Of a stretch of DNA of 40,263 bases, positions 31,835 through 39,109 are shown one piece after another. The notes under the pieces were generated by a model. That model was not told the origin of the DNA, made no database searches, and worked only from the letters and a program-made list of their open reading frames with translations. Position numbers and translations under genes: made by a program. Position 1 is the first letter of the stretch. Each line of letters opens with the position of its first letter. The DNA is from Opitutaceae bacterium (GTDB lineage Bacteria > Verrucomicrobiota > Verrucomicrobiia > Opitutales > Opitutaceae): NCBI GenBank assembly GCA_025360455.1, contig JANYCF010000230.1, forward strand, positions 1 through 40,263, read 5' to 3'.

Positions 31835-33952
31835 TCACCAGGTGCAACGCACGCCGCCGAGGACGAGGCGGGGCGTGCCGGTGTTCACGATCCCGTCGGG
31901 GCTGCGCCCGGTTTCAACGCGGGCGTCGGTCAGATTTTCGGCGGTGAGGAAAATCTCGCAGCCGGGGGTGAGGCGATAACTCGCGCCGAAATCAATGACG
32001 AGCGCCGCGCCGAGACGGAGGAGATTTTCGTCGTCCTCGAATTGCCGGTCGAGTGCGCGGACGCGGGGCGTGAGGGTAAGATTTTTCAGTGGCTGCCAGG
32101 AGGCACCCAAGGAAGCCGAGTGTCGCGGCACTTGGGCGAGGCGTTTGCCGATGAGTCCCGGAGCCACGCTCGCGGCTCGCACCGTGGCATCATTGTAGAG
32201 ATAATCCGCGCTGAGCGAGAGCGTGCGGGAGGGCTGCCATTTTGCGGATAGTTCGACGCCTTGCACGAGGAGGCGGTCGAGATTCAAGCGTTGACGGCCG
32301 AGGCCGCCCGCCGGAATGAAACCGACGATGGGGAAAGAGCCGGGGCCGCGGACGAGCGTGACGTTGGCGACGGCATCACGGAGATCGTTGCGGAAAATAG
32401 CCGCGCTCAAGGTCAGCGATCCTTGCGTGTAATCGGCACCGAGTTCGGCACTGGTGGCGCGTTCGGTTTTCAGGGCGGCGTTGGCTTCGGTGATGACATT
32501 GCCGACGCGAAACGGGCGGTAGAGTTCGTTGAGGGTGGGGCGACGGAATGACTGCTGGCCGGCAGCGCGGAGGCGCCAGTTGGAGGTAGGTTGCCAGACG
32601 AGGCCGGCGCTGGGCGAAAATTCGACGCCCTGCTGGTTGGGATAAAGATCGTCGCGCAATACGGCGGCGGTGGCGCGGGTGATTTCCCGGCGGTGGCCGT
32701 TCCGTTCTTGCCAAGAATCGAGGCGGGCTCCGAGGGTGCCGCGCCAGTTGTCGCCGAGCGGAAACTCGTGGAGTGCGAAGAGACCGGTGATCGCTTGCGC
32801 GCCACCGGCGATGCGCTGGCGGGTGAAATTTCCATTCGCAAAAGTGAAATATTCGCGTGTCTCGCCGCGCACCTGCCGGTAGTCGAGACCGGCGCTGGTG
32901 CGGGATTTATCAACCCCCTGCCAAACGCCCGTCCACGCCGCACCGAGCGCGGTGGCGGGCACGGCGTACTGATTGCTCGCAGGCGTCTCGGCGGTGCGGG
33001 TGGTGTTGACCGAGCTGAAGGTGCTGGCGAACGATTGATCCTGGGCGTAGGCGACCGTGGACCAGGAAAAGTTTTCCGTGGGCTGGGTGGTGAAGGCGAC
33101 AGACCCAAAATTTTCGCGGGACGAATTGCGCTGGTAGGGCGTGCCGTTGCCACGCGTCTCGGCGAAGGTGCGCGCGGAGACGGTCAGTTTGCCGTTGGCA
33201 CCGATTGCTTGGGACCAGCGCGCGGTGAGCCAGTGATGCTTGCTGGCAGCGGCGATATCGATGGGGCCGCGATCTTCGGGCGCGACGAGGGAGAAACCGT
33301 CGGTCGCAAAATCTCGTCCGGAAATTTGCAGCGTGCCTGGTCCGAGGGTTTGGGCGACGGAGAGCTCGGCGCTGCGCGTGGCGAATTCGCCGTAGTTGGC
33401 CGCGATGCGTCCGGTGTTTTCGTCGGGTCGCCGCTTGTCGGCGGACCGTTCAGACGGCGCGCCGGCAAGCGCCGGCCCTCCCTCAGCGGAGAACAGCTGC
33501 ACGACGCCACCCAGAGCGGCGTTGCCCCAGGCGGTGGCACCGCCGCCGCGTACGAGTTCCACGGAGGAGAGAGACTCGCGCGGTACTTTGCTCCAAGCGA
33601 TCCAGCCGCCGAAGGGATCATTAAGTGGTACGCCGTCGAGGAGAACGAGCGAGCGGCTGGCCCCGCTGGGGCCTAATCCGCGAAGAGACACGCCTTGCGC
33701 GGTGGGATTGGCCGTGAGGCTGCCGCTGCGGCGAAAAAGACTGAAGCCCGGGATCGAGCGCAAGGTATCGTCGAGGGTCACGGTGGGCGTGGCACGCAGC
33801 GTTTCGCCGTCGAGAACCGTAACAGAAAAAGGAATCTCGGCCGGCGCGGAGGGGGCGCGGGAGGCACTGATCACCATCGTCGGCAAGGTGACTTGGGCGG
33901 CGAGGGGCAGCGTGAGCAGGAGCGTGAGGCAGGGAAGGACGGCTGGGCGCAT
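31835..33952 (-). CDS. TonB-dependent outer-membrane receptor with repeat-derived linker
   Basis: Outer-membrane active transporter of 705 residues. Signal peptide LPCLTLLLTLPLAAQ, a TonB-box-like VTLPTMVISASR, then a plug domain (PFSVTVLDGETLRATPTVTLDDTLRSIPGFSLFRR...LVLLDGVPLNDPFGGWIAWSKVP...VELVRGGGATAWGNAALGGVVQL) and a 22-strand-type barrel ending in a terminal Trp (VRCTW), as the assembly machinery prefers. The substrate is unknown; the shape is BtuB/siderophore-like. Residues about 157-176 (GPALAGAPSERSADKRRP) come from a palindromic element at the plug-barrel junction, just before TGRIAANYGEF. ATG at 33952 precedes the signal peptide; no transport partner genes are adjacent. Confidence 0.9.
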   Translation of the reverse strand: MRPAVLPCLTLLLTLPLAAQVTLPTMVISASRAPSAPAEIPFSVTVLDGETLRATPTVTLDDTLRSIPGFSLFRRSGSLTANPTAQGVSLRGLGPSGASRSLVLLDGVPLNDPFGGWIAWSKVPRESLSSVELVRGGGATAWGNAALGGVVQLFSAEGGPALAGAPSERSADKRRPDENTGRIAANYGEFATRSAELSVAQTLGPGTLQISGRDFATDGFSLVAPEDRGPIDIAAASKHHWLTARWSQAIGANGKLTVSARTFAETRGNGTPYQRNSSRENFGSVAFTTQPTENFSWSTVAYAQDQSFASTFSSVNTTRTAETPASNQYAVPATALGAAWTGVWQGVDKSRTSAGLDYRQVRGETREYFTFANGNFTRQRIAGGAQAITGLFALHEFPLGDNWRGTLGARLDSWQERNGHRREITRATAAVLRDDLYPNQQGVEFSPSAGLVWQPTSNWRLRAAGQQSFRRPTLNELYRPFRVGNVITEANAALKTERATSAELGADYTQGSLTLSAAIFRNDLRDAVANVTLVRGPGSFPIVGFIPAGGLGRQRLNLDRLLVQGVELSAKWQPSRTLSLSADYLYNDATVRAASVAPGLIGKRLAQVPRHSASLGASWQPLKNLTLTPRVRALDRQFEDDENLLRLGAALVIDFGASYRLTPGCEIFLTAENLTDARVETGRSPDGIVNTGTPRLVLGGVRCTW
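33427..33484. repeat. Palindromic element read in frame in the TonB receptor gene
   Basis: GC-rich element with internal hairpins GGGCCGGCGCTTGCCGGC and GTCCGCCGACAAGCGGC (minus-strand reading). It preserves the reading frame and encodes GGPALAGAPSERSADKRRP. The CCGACAAGCGG word resembles the CGTCGCTTGTCGACG word at 19337-19409. Confidence 0.7.
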
Positions 33953-34068
33953 GGGTGCGGTTAGCGTGTCGGTGTTGGGGTTGAGGGCAAGTGTTCGAAA
34001 CGACATGCAGCATCGCACGAAGTTTAGTCTCGCGCAGGTGTCGGCTAGCGGGAAACCTACCCGTCCAT

Positions 34069-35760
34069 ATGGCTAACTGGGAATACAAAGTCATCAGCAG
34101 CGGCAAGGGCGGATTCGCTTCGCCGGTACTGATGGAAAAATTTATCAACGACCTCGGGCAGGGAAACTGGGAGATTATCAGCTTCCAGCAACCGCCCGAT
34201 AATGCCCTGGCCTTCACCGGCCTCGCGCGCCGCACTACGCAACAGGACTGGACACTCGAGGACGCCGTCAAGGCGGCCGCTCGCGTTGAAGCCGACAAAC
34301 TGCGCGCCGAATTTGAGGCCAAGTTTAAAGCCGCTTCCGGCGTGCCGCAACCTGCCTCTGCCGAAGAACAGGGCGAAACTTTTCTCGCTGATGAGAAGCC
34401 CGGTGCCGAAGGCAGCATCCGCCGTCTGCGTGATACCTCGCGCGACGATGATCCCGATGCGCCGGAAGACGAGAGCGGCGCCGCGCCGAAAAACGATTGG
34501 GACAAGCTCGCCTCCGAGGATGAGCTGCCGACGTTCTTCGATGCCTTGCGTCCGCATATGCGCCGCAACCAGCGCGGTCCCGGCATGAGCGTGGGCACCG
34601 ATTTCCTCGCCAAGAAGTGGCGGTTGGAAGAGTCCGACATCAAGACCGCTCTCGTGGAGTGCGGCATGCAGATCCCGGCCGATGAGAATGCGAAGCCGGT
34701 TTACGTCGAGTACGAGGGCGAACTTTATTGGGTGAACATCAATCGGCGCGGCGAGATCTGGATCAATTTGCGCGAAAAACCAGAGCCGGTTTTCCGAATT
34801 GTTCCCGGCAAACGTCTCACCGACGAAGAAGCTCCGGTGACAGAATCCGCTCCCGTGGCACCGTCGCGCGAATATTTCGTGCCCAAGTCCCAGTCGGTTC
34901 CGCCGGAGGCCGCGCAGCATCGCGAGCCAAGGCCGGCCGCACCGATGCAATCCGCGCCTCAAGCGCAGCCTCGTGAGCAGCAAGCGCCACAGACCCGCAC
35001 CTTGCTCGACAAAGTGCGCGGCATGATGCGTCGCAATCGTCGCGGCAACGGGATGTCCGGCAGTTTCCCCTTCTTGATCAAAGCGCTGAAGACGACCGAA
35101 GCCGGATTACTGGAGCAACTCGCCGCTCTTGGGTTGGTGTTGCAAGATGAGCGTGACCCGAAGCCCGCGTTTCATGAGGAAGGCGATTTTCTCTACTGGA
35201 TGAATAAAAACCAGCGCGGCGAGATCTGGATCAACGCCCGCAAGGAACGTCGCCAGACTTCCGGTGGACCTTTGGTGAATAGCGAAGCTTCGGATAATCA
35301 AAATGAAGGGGGGGCGGATGCTCCCGCTCCGTCTGACGGGGCCTCTAGTCCCGACGCCGCCACCGAAGCGTCCAGCCCAGCACCAGTGGTTGAGGCCGTG
35401 ATTGCGCCGGCGGTTTCAGCTCCGGTTGAACCACCTTCGCCCACGGGCCACACACTCGCCGCCGTGCGGTTACTCTTACAGCCGAAGAAACGCGGCGAAG
35501 GTGTCTCGGCCCTCGTGGTCGAGGTCGCACAACAACTCGGCCAGTCGCCTGAGCGTTTGGTGGAAGCACTCGCGGCCGCCGGAGTGAAAGAGCCCGCCGA
35601 TGCCGATTCGAAACCCACATTTGGCGAGAATGCCGGCGAGATTTTCTGGCTGAACCGCAATCCGAAGGGCGAGCTCTGGCTGAACGCCAAAGCCTCGAAA
35701 GCTTCGGTCGCGAAGAAAGCGCGCCCGAAGAAGAAAGATGACGCGAAGACCGGAGATTAA
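34069..35760 (+). CDS. Unrecognised protein with three copies of an 80-residue domain
   Basis: Cytoplasmic-looking protein of 563 residues; no family recognised. Residues 1-55 (MANWEYKVISSGKGG...QGNWEIISFQQPP) resemble the small DUF4177-type fold. A helical acidic stretch follows to about 150. Then three related domains at about 155-237, 310-393 and 460-543 each contain an RGxGMS-like turn (RNQRGPGMSV, RNRRGNGMSG, KKRGEGVSA), two predicted helices, an A/G-x-P-x-x-D-x-x-x-K-P motif, and a closing F/LYW(V/M)N-x-N-x-R/K-G-E-I/L-W-(I/L)N-A strand pair. Linkers are Pro/Ala/Gln-rich; the tail is basic. The layout suggests winged-helix nucleic-acid or protein-binding modules (inference). ATG at 34069; a terminator follows the gene. 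Confidence 0.8.
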   Translation: MANWEYKVISSGKGGFASPVLMEKFINDLGQGNWEIISFQQPPDNALAFTGLARRTTQQDWTLEDAVKAAARVEADKLRAEFEAKFKAASGVPQPASAEEQGETFLADEKPGAEGSIRRLRDTSRDDDPDAPEDESGAAPKNDWDKLASEDELPTFFDALRPHMRRNQRGPGMSVGTDFLAKKWRLEESDIKTALVECGMQIPADENAKPVYVEYEGELYWVNINRRGEIWINLREKPEPVFRIVPGKRLTDEEAPVTESAPVAPSREYFVPKSQSVPPEAAQHREPRPAAPMQSAPQAQPREQQAPQTRTLLDKVRGMMRRNRRGNGMSGSFPFLIKALKTTEAGLLEQLAALGLVLQDERDPKPAFHEEGDFLYWMNKNQRGEIWINARKERRQTSGGPLVNSEASDNQNEGGADAPAPSDGASSPDAATEASSPAPVVEAVIAPAVSAPVEPPSPTGHTLAAVRLLLQPKKRGEGVSALVVEVAQQLGQSPERLVEALAAAGVKEPADADSKPTFGENAGEIFWLNRNPKGELWLNAKASKASVAKKARPKKKDDAKTGD

Positions 35761-35783
35761 TCCGGTTCGATAATATTTCTTGC

Positions 35784-35815
35784 AAGGCGCAGCTCAACGG
35801 TTGCGCCTTCTTTTT
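35784..35815 (+). terminator. Rho-independent terminator
   Basis: Stem AAGGCGCA / TGCGCCTT with a ten-base loop, followed by CTTTTT, starting 24 bases after the triple-domain gene stop. Confidence 0.88.
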
Positions 35816-36108
35816 GATGCGAGTCGCATGGGTGGCTAGATGGCGCGCTGACCACGGATCGAATATCCAGGGACGATATGCCATGTGATTAGTCGGCTGA
35901 TTGGCTTCAACTTTGTCGGCTACCTTCTCCTAAAACCGGCAGTTGAAACGCGGAGAACGCGGTGGGCGAAGAGGAGAAAACGTACAACCTGGCCCCTTAT
36001 ATTTCACCACAACGCCCATTTCATGAAAGCAGTCTTAAAGGTGCCTAGCACTATAATTTAGCAGCTTTTAGATTGCTTTATGTTAAATAAATGCAGTTTA
36101 TAAGCTGC
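35816..36108. promoter_or_regulatory. Gene-free upstream region with promoter of the mobile mystery pair
   Basis: No gene seen in about 290 bases. Toward the right it becomes AT-rich, unlike the flanks. A consensus TATAAT is at 36052-36057, about 52 bases before the ATG at 36109; the matching -35 near 36029-36038 is weak (AAAGCAGTCTTAA region). Confidence 0.5.
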
Positions 36109-36110
36109 AT
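36091..36110. promoter_or_regulatory. Palindromic candidate operator over the start of the mobile mystery A gene
   Basis: ATGCAGTTTATAAGCTGCAT is a 20-base palindrome with one mismatched pair. It ends within the ATG at 36109 and lies 34 bases after TATAAT, a natural site for autorepression by the XRE-type product. Confidence 0.6.
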
Positions 36111-36519
36111 GAGAACCATAAAAGACATTGTTCGCAAGGGTCTCGACGAACGTCTTCCCCTTCTGCGGGAGGCAAGGTCTTCGGCTATCCGGCCATCGAA
36201 AGGGTGGTTGCGAGCAGTGCGAGTGGCCATCGGTGCCAAGCAGGAAGCCATCGCAAAAAAGATGAACGTCCAGCGGCAATCCTATGCGCGTATGGAGATC
36301 TCGGAAGCACGAGATTCGATCAGTCTTAGCACTCTGCAAAAAGCCGCAGGGGCGATGGATTGCGAGGTGGTCTATTACCTCGTGCCCCGGGAGTCCGTCG
36401 CGAAAAGCTATGTGGAACTCGCGCGAAGGCACGATCCGAAGTTCAAGCACCTCCAGGCCAGCGAGCATTCGATGGCGCTGGAGGACCAAGCGGTGGGCGA
36501 CCTCAAGCCAAAGCCGTGA
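36109..36519 (+). CDS. Mobile mystery protein A, XRE-type regulator
   Basis: DNA-binding protein of 136 residues. The central helix-turn-helix reads GWLRAVRVAIGAKQEAIAKKMNVQRQSYARMEISEARDSISLSTLQKAAGAMDCEVVYYLVPRE, the pattern of mobile mystery protein A: XRE-like HTH followed by the CEVVYYLVP strand. It is always found beside mobile mystery protein B, as here: the downstream GTG overlaps this stop. Start: ATG at 36109 lies after a palindrome; ATG at 36091 would put six extra residues from the palindrome itself. It probably represses its own operon. Function of the pair is unsettled; a toxin-antitoxin-like role is inferred from the Fic partner. Confidence 0.88.
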   Translation: MRTIKDIVRKGLDERLPLLREARSSAIRPSKGWLRAVRVAIGAKQEAIAKKMNVQRQSYARMEISEARDSISLSTLQKAAGAMDCEVVYYLVPRESVAKSYVELARRHDPKFKHLQASEHSMALEDQAVGDLKPKP

Positions 36520-37112
36520 GCGACCTCTTCCAAACGAAGGAGCATGAAACTCCACTCACCGAGGAGGAGAAACTCGCTCTCATACCCAGCCTTAGCACGC
36601 GGGCGGAATTAAACGAGGTGGAGCGAGCCAATATCCATGAAGCGCGGATTTGGGCGATGCGCCGGCGGACGTTAAAGCGGGAGGATCTGGCCACCGATAT
36701 TTTTGGTCGGGAATTGCACCATCGAATGTTCAAGCGAGTTTGGAAATGGGCCGGCAACTATCGGAAGACGGAACGAAATCTCGGTTGGGAGGTGCTCCGC
36801 CTGACAGAAGGAATCTACCATGCGTTCGCCGATGCCCGGGCAAGGCTGCAATACGATACCTATTCTCTGCACGAGGTCGCGGTCCGCCTGCACCACCAGT
36901 TGGTACGGGTACATCCATGGCCCAACGGCAGCGGGCGGCATGCCCGGTTGATGGCCGATGTTCTGGTACAGTCGCGCGACGGAGCCGAACTGACGTGGGG
37001 TGCCAGGGCGGACTTGGTTACGACAGGGCAACTGCGCATCCAGTATATCGCCGCGCTCTTGAAGGCCGATGCCGGAGACTTTGGTACCCTGCTCGTTTTT
37101 GCGCGCAGTTAA
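36516..37112 (+). CDS. Mobile mystery protein B, Fic-family
   Basis: Fic/DOC-fold protein of 198 residues, the constant partner of mobile mystery protein A. The GTG start at 36516 overlaps the upstream stop (GTGA), giving the usual length; a longer upstream opening only overlaps gene A. The Fic motif is HPWPNGSGRHAR (133-144), compared with HxFx(D/E)GNGRxxR in active AMP-transferases. The acidic Mg-binding position is Asn137 and the following Asn is Ser139, while catalytic His133 and Arg141/Arg144 are kept. Upstream are ALIPSLSTRAELNEVERANIHEARIWAM and FKRVWKWAGNYRKTERNLG, family-typical. It probably modifies or binds a nucleotide or protein target; activity is unproven. Confidence 0.88.
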   Translation: MSDLFQTKEHETPLTEEEKLALIPSLSTRAELNEVERANIHEARIWAMRRRTLKREDLATDIFGRELHHRMFKRVWKWAGNYRKTERNLGWEVLRLTEGIYHAFADARARLQYDTYSLHEVAVRLHHQLVRVHPWPNGSGRHARLMADVLVQSRDGAELTWGARADLVTTGQLRIQYIAALLKADAGDFGTLLVFARS

Positions 37113-37195
37113 TCCCTGCTGGGGGAAGTCGGCGAAGTTCCGCGCCTATCAGTACTTCAAAAAAATAGTGCGCGCGATCGACGCCCTCGGTTGTG

Positions 37196-37292
37196 TGCAG
37201 GAGCGGCTTTCGTGTCCTCCATAGCCTTGGAGAAGGAGTAACGCCGCGATGGTTTGTCGAATCCTGAATCGCGGCATAAAGCCGCTCCTGCA
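37196..37292. repeat. Palindromic repeat, GCAGGAGCGGC family, with an insertion in one arm
   Basis: Outer arms TGCAGGAGCGGCTTT and AAAGCCGCTCCTGCA; inner arms GCCGCGAT and ATCGCGGC. The left arm is split between these by about 30 bases (GTCCTCCATAGCCTTGGAGA...) that contain a small CTCC...GGAG hairpin, so a second element appears to have inserted into the first. Compare the undisturbed relative at 29918-30000. No gene occupies 37113-37495. Confidence 0.85.
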
Positions 37293-37473
37293 TCCCACCA
37301 AACAGCGCGAAGCCACCGCTCAGCGCCCAAGCGGACTTTGCCGAGCTTCGGCGATGGCTGGCCTGCCTTCACATGAACGCAGACCACGGACCATAAGACT
37401 ACTGACCACAGACTGTCAGTCCCGGAGAGCCTGGCGCCGGTGCGAAGCAAGAATCCGATTGACACTTTGCCCG

Positions 37474-37497
37474 ATTTATTTCGGTTTCGAAATAAAT
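37474..37497. promoter_or_regulatory. Perfect palindromic operator candidate at the marR start
   Basis: ATTTATTTCG-GTTT-CGAAATAAAT: a perfect ten-base inverted repeat with a four-base centre. Its right arm overlaps the ATG of the MarR gene. A consensus TTGACA lies at 37459-37464, so the palindrome covers the expected -10 region; no good -10 hexamer is visible inside it. MarR dimers bind such palindromes, so autorepression is likely. Confidence 0.75.
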
Positions 37498-38026
37498 GTC
37501 CACTACCCCGTTTGAGCCCCTTTCCGGAACCGTTCTGGAAGACCTGCCATTTTGCCTGGCGAGAGCGTCGCTCGGTTTCCGCCGGTTTAATGACCACACC
37601 CTGCGCGCCTTTGGCCTAAAATCCCTCGCCCCGGGATTGGCCAGCGTCCTGCACGCCTTGAAGGAGCAGGACGCCTGCAACGTCAATCGGCTGGTGGAAA
37701 TGACCCACCTGCCGAACGGAACCTTGACGGGCTTGCTGGACGAGCTGGAGAAAAACGGACAGGTCGAACGCGTCGCCAACCCGGAGGACGGGCGTTCCTG
37801 GCTGGTTCAGCTGACGCCCGCCGGCCACCGCCTTTGCGCAAAATTACAGGACCGTCATCAGCTCGTCATGGCCGCCTTCCGCGAAATGCTCTCCGAAGGG
37901 GAGCTGGTCGAATTGACCCAGCTGCTCGAAAAAGCCACCGCCGGGATGCGCACCTATGTCGCCGGAGGTGACCGGCCGAAAAAATCCATCACACGGGCGA
38001 AGTCGGCCGGCCGCAAATCGCGATAG
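37496..38026 (+). CDS. MarR family transcriptional regulator
   Basis: Winged-helix regulator of 176 residues, MarR family, expected to dimerise and bind a palindrome. The core is visible: LAPGLASVLHALKEQDACNVNRLVEMTHLPNGTLTGLLDELEKNGQVERVANPEDGRSWLVQLTPAGHRL, including the recognition helix and the DxRSxxVxLTxxG wing (NPEDGRSWLVQLTPAG). The basic tail (RPKKSITRAKSAGRKSR) is an addition. ATG at 37496 lies in a perfect palindrome with an upstream TTGACA. It is followed 26 bases later by an alpha/beta hydrolase gene, then a carboxylesterase, which it may control in response to an ester or its product (inference). Confidence 0.9.
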   Translation: MSTTPFEPLSGTVLEDLPFCLARASLGFRRFNDHTLRAFGLKSLAPGLASVLHALKEQDACNVNRLVEMTHLPNGTLTGLLDELEKNGQVERVANPEDGRSWLVQLTPAGHRLCAKLQDRHQLVMAAFREMLSEGELVELTQLLEKATAGMRTYVAGGDRPKKSITRAKSAGRKSR

Positions 38027-38052
38027 TTTACCCAATCCAAGGAACCCACACC

Positions 38053-39030
38053 ATGTACTTCATAAGACAGATTCTTCTGCTAACACTGTTGCCTGCGATC
38101 ATCTGGGCTGCTCCACCGCCGGGCATTCCTGATGGTTGGTCGGACGGTTATGTTTACGCCAACGGAATTCGCATCCACTACTATCACGCGACGCCCGCTC
38201 CCGGAAAACCGGTGATGGTCATGGTGCACGGCCTCTCGGATATCGGCCTGTCCTGGACCACGCTCACTTGGAAACTGCAGGGCGCTTACGATATCTACAT
38301 GATGGATACACGCGGTCACGGTCTGAGCGATCCGTTCACACCGAGCGACGATGGCGACACGCTGGTGAAGGACGTCGTAGCGTTCCTTCACGCGATGAAG
38401 TTCGAGAAGCCAATCCTGATGGGACATTCGATGGGCGCGGCGACGGTGATGAAGCTGGGCGCGGAGCAGCCCAACTTGGCGAAAGCGATCATCATGCTGG
38501 ATCCGATCCTGCGGCCGTTCGGTCCGCCGCCGCCGCCGCCCCCCGCGCCCGCCCCTTCGACCGCAGCCAGCGACCAACCTAAACCCTCGTCCACCCCATC
38601 TCCACCGGCACCGGCGCCCGATCGCCGTCCGGGCGGACGTTTTGGTACGCCCGAATCACTGATCGCGACGAACAACAGTTCTTTCGACGAATTGGTCGCG
38701 ACCTGTCACCGCCAAACTCCGAAGTGGGACATCGTGGACTGCCAGTACTGGGCCCTCTCGAAAAAGCAGTACCATGGCGCCTACACCACGGAAGCGCAGG
38801 AGGTCATGTCTGGCGTAATGAGGATCGGCGACTCGCTGGCGAAGATCACGGTCCCTGCCCTCATCTTGAAAGCTGACGCGACTCCTGACGTTTGCAAATT
38901 CAACGAAGAAACCGCGCGCGTGATGCAGCACGGCAAGCTCGTCCACATCGACGGCGCCGGCCACAACCTGCACCACGACGAATTGAAGCGGACGATGGAA
39001 GTGCTCAACGAGTTTTTGTCGACTCTGTAG
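38053..39030 (+). CDS. Exported alpha/beta hydrolase with Pro-rich insert
   Basis: Exported protein of 325 residues; signal peptide MYFIRQILLLTLLPAIIWA. Alpha/beta hydrolase fold: oxyanion HG at 59-60 (VMVHGLSD), GHSMG with nucleophile Ser126 (124-128), Asp275 (LKADATPD) and His304 (GAGHNLHH). At the usual lid position, residues about 158-195, there is a low-complexity Pro/Ala/Ser run beginning GPPPPPPPAPAPS, which may be a flexible lid or linker. AAGGA eight bases before the ATG is a Shine-Dalgarno site, rare in this window. Likely an esterase or peptidase-type hydrolase in an operon with the MarR gene; substrate unknown. Confidence 0.85.
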   Translation: MYFIRQILLLTLLPAIIWAAPPPGIPDGWSDGYVYANGIRIHYYHATPAPGKPVMVMVHGLSDIGLSWTTLTWKLQGAYDIYMMDTRGHGLSDPFTPSDDGDTLVKDVVAFLHAMKFEKPILMGHSMGAATVMKLGAEQPNLAKAIIMLDPILRPFGPPPPPPPAPAPSTAASDQPKPSSTPSPPAPAPDRRPGGRFGTPESLIATNNSSFDELVATCHRQTPKWDIVDCQYWALSKKQYHGAYTTEAQEVMSGVMRIGDSLAKITVPALILKADATPDVCKFNEETARVMQHGKLVHIDGAGHNLHHDELKRTMEVLNEFLSTL

Positions 39031-39109
39031 CCGGGTGACGAAGCCACCTGCCTTATCGCCACGGCGCGCTGCGCTCTCTCCCCCAGGACATCCTTTTAAA
39101 TTCTAAACC

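Noticed and set aside
35345-35884. Minus-strand frame opposite the end of the triple-domain gene
   Set aside because: Shadow of a coding gene; Arg/Ser-rich and without any domain.
37113-37495. Possible attachment site or transposon end next to the mobile mystery pair
   Set aside because: No integrase, transposase, tRNA or direct repeat flanks the pair; the palindrome here is a member of a dispersed family found elsewhere in the window.
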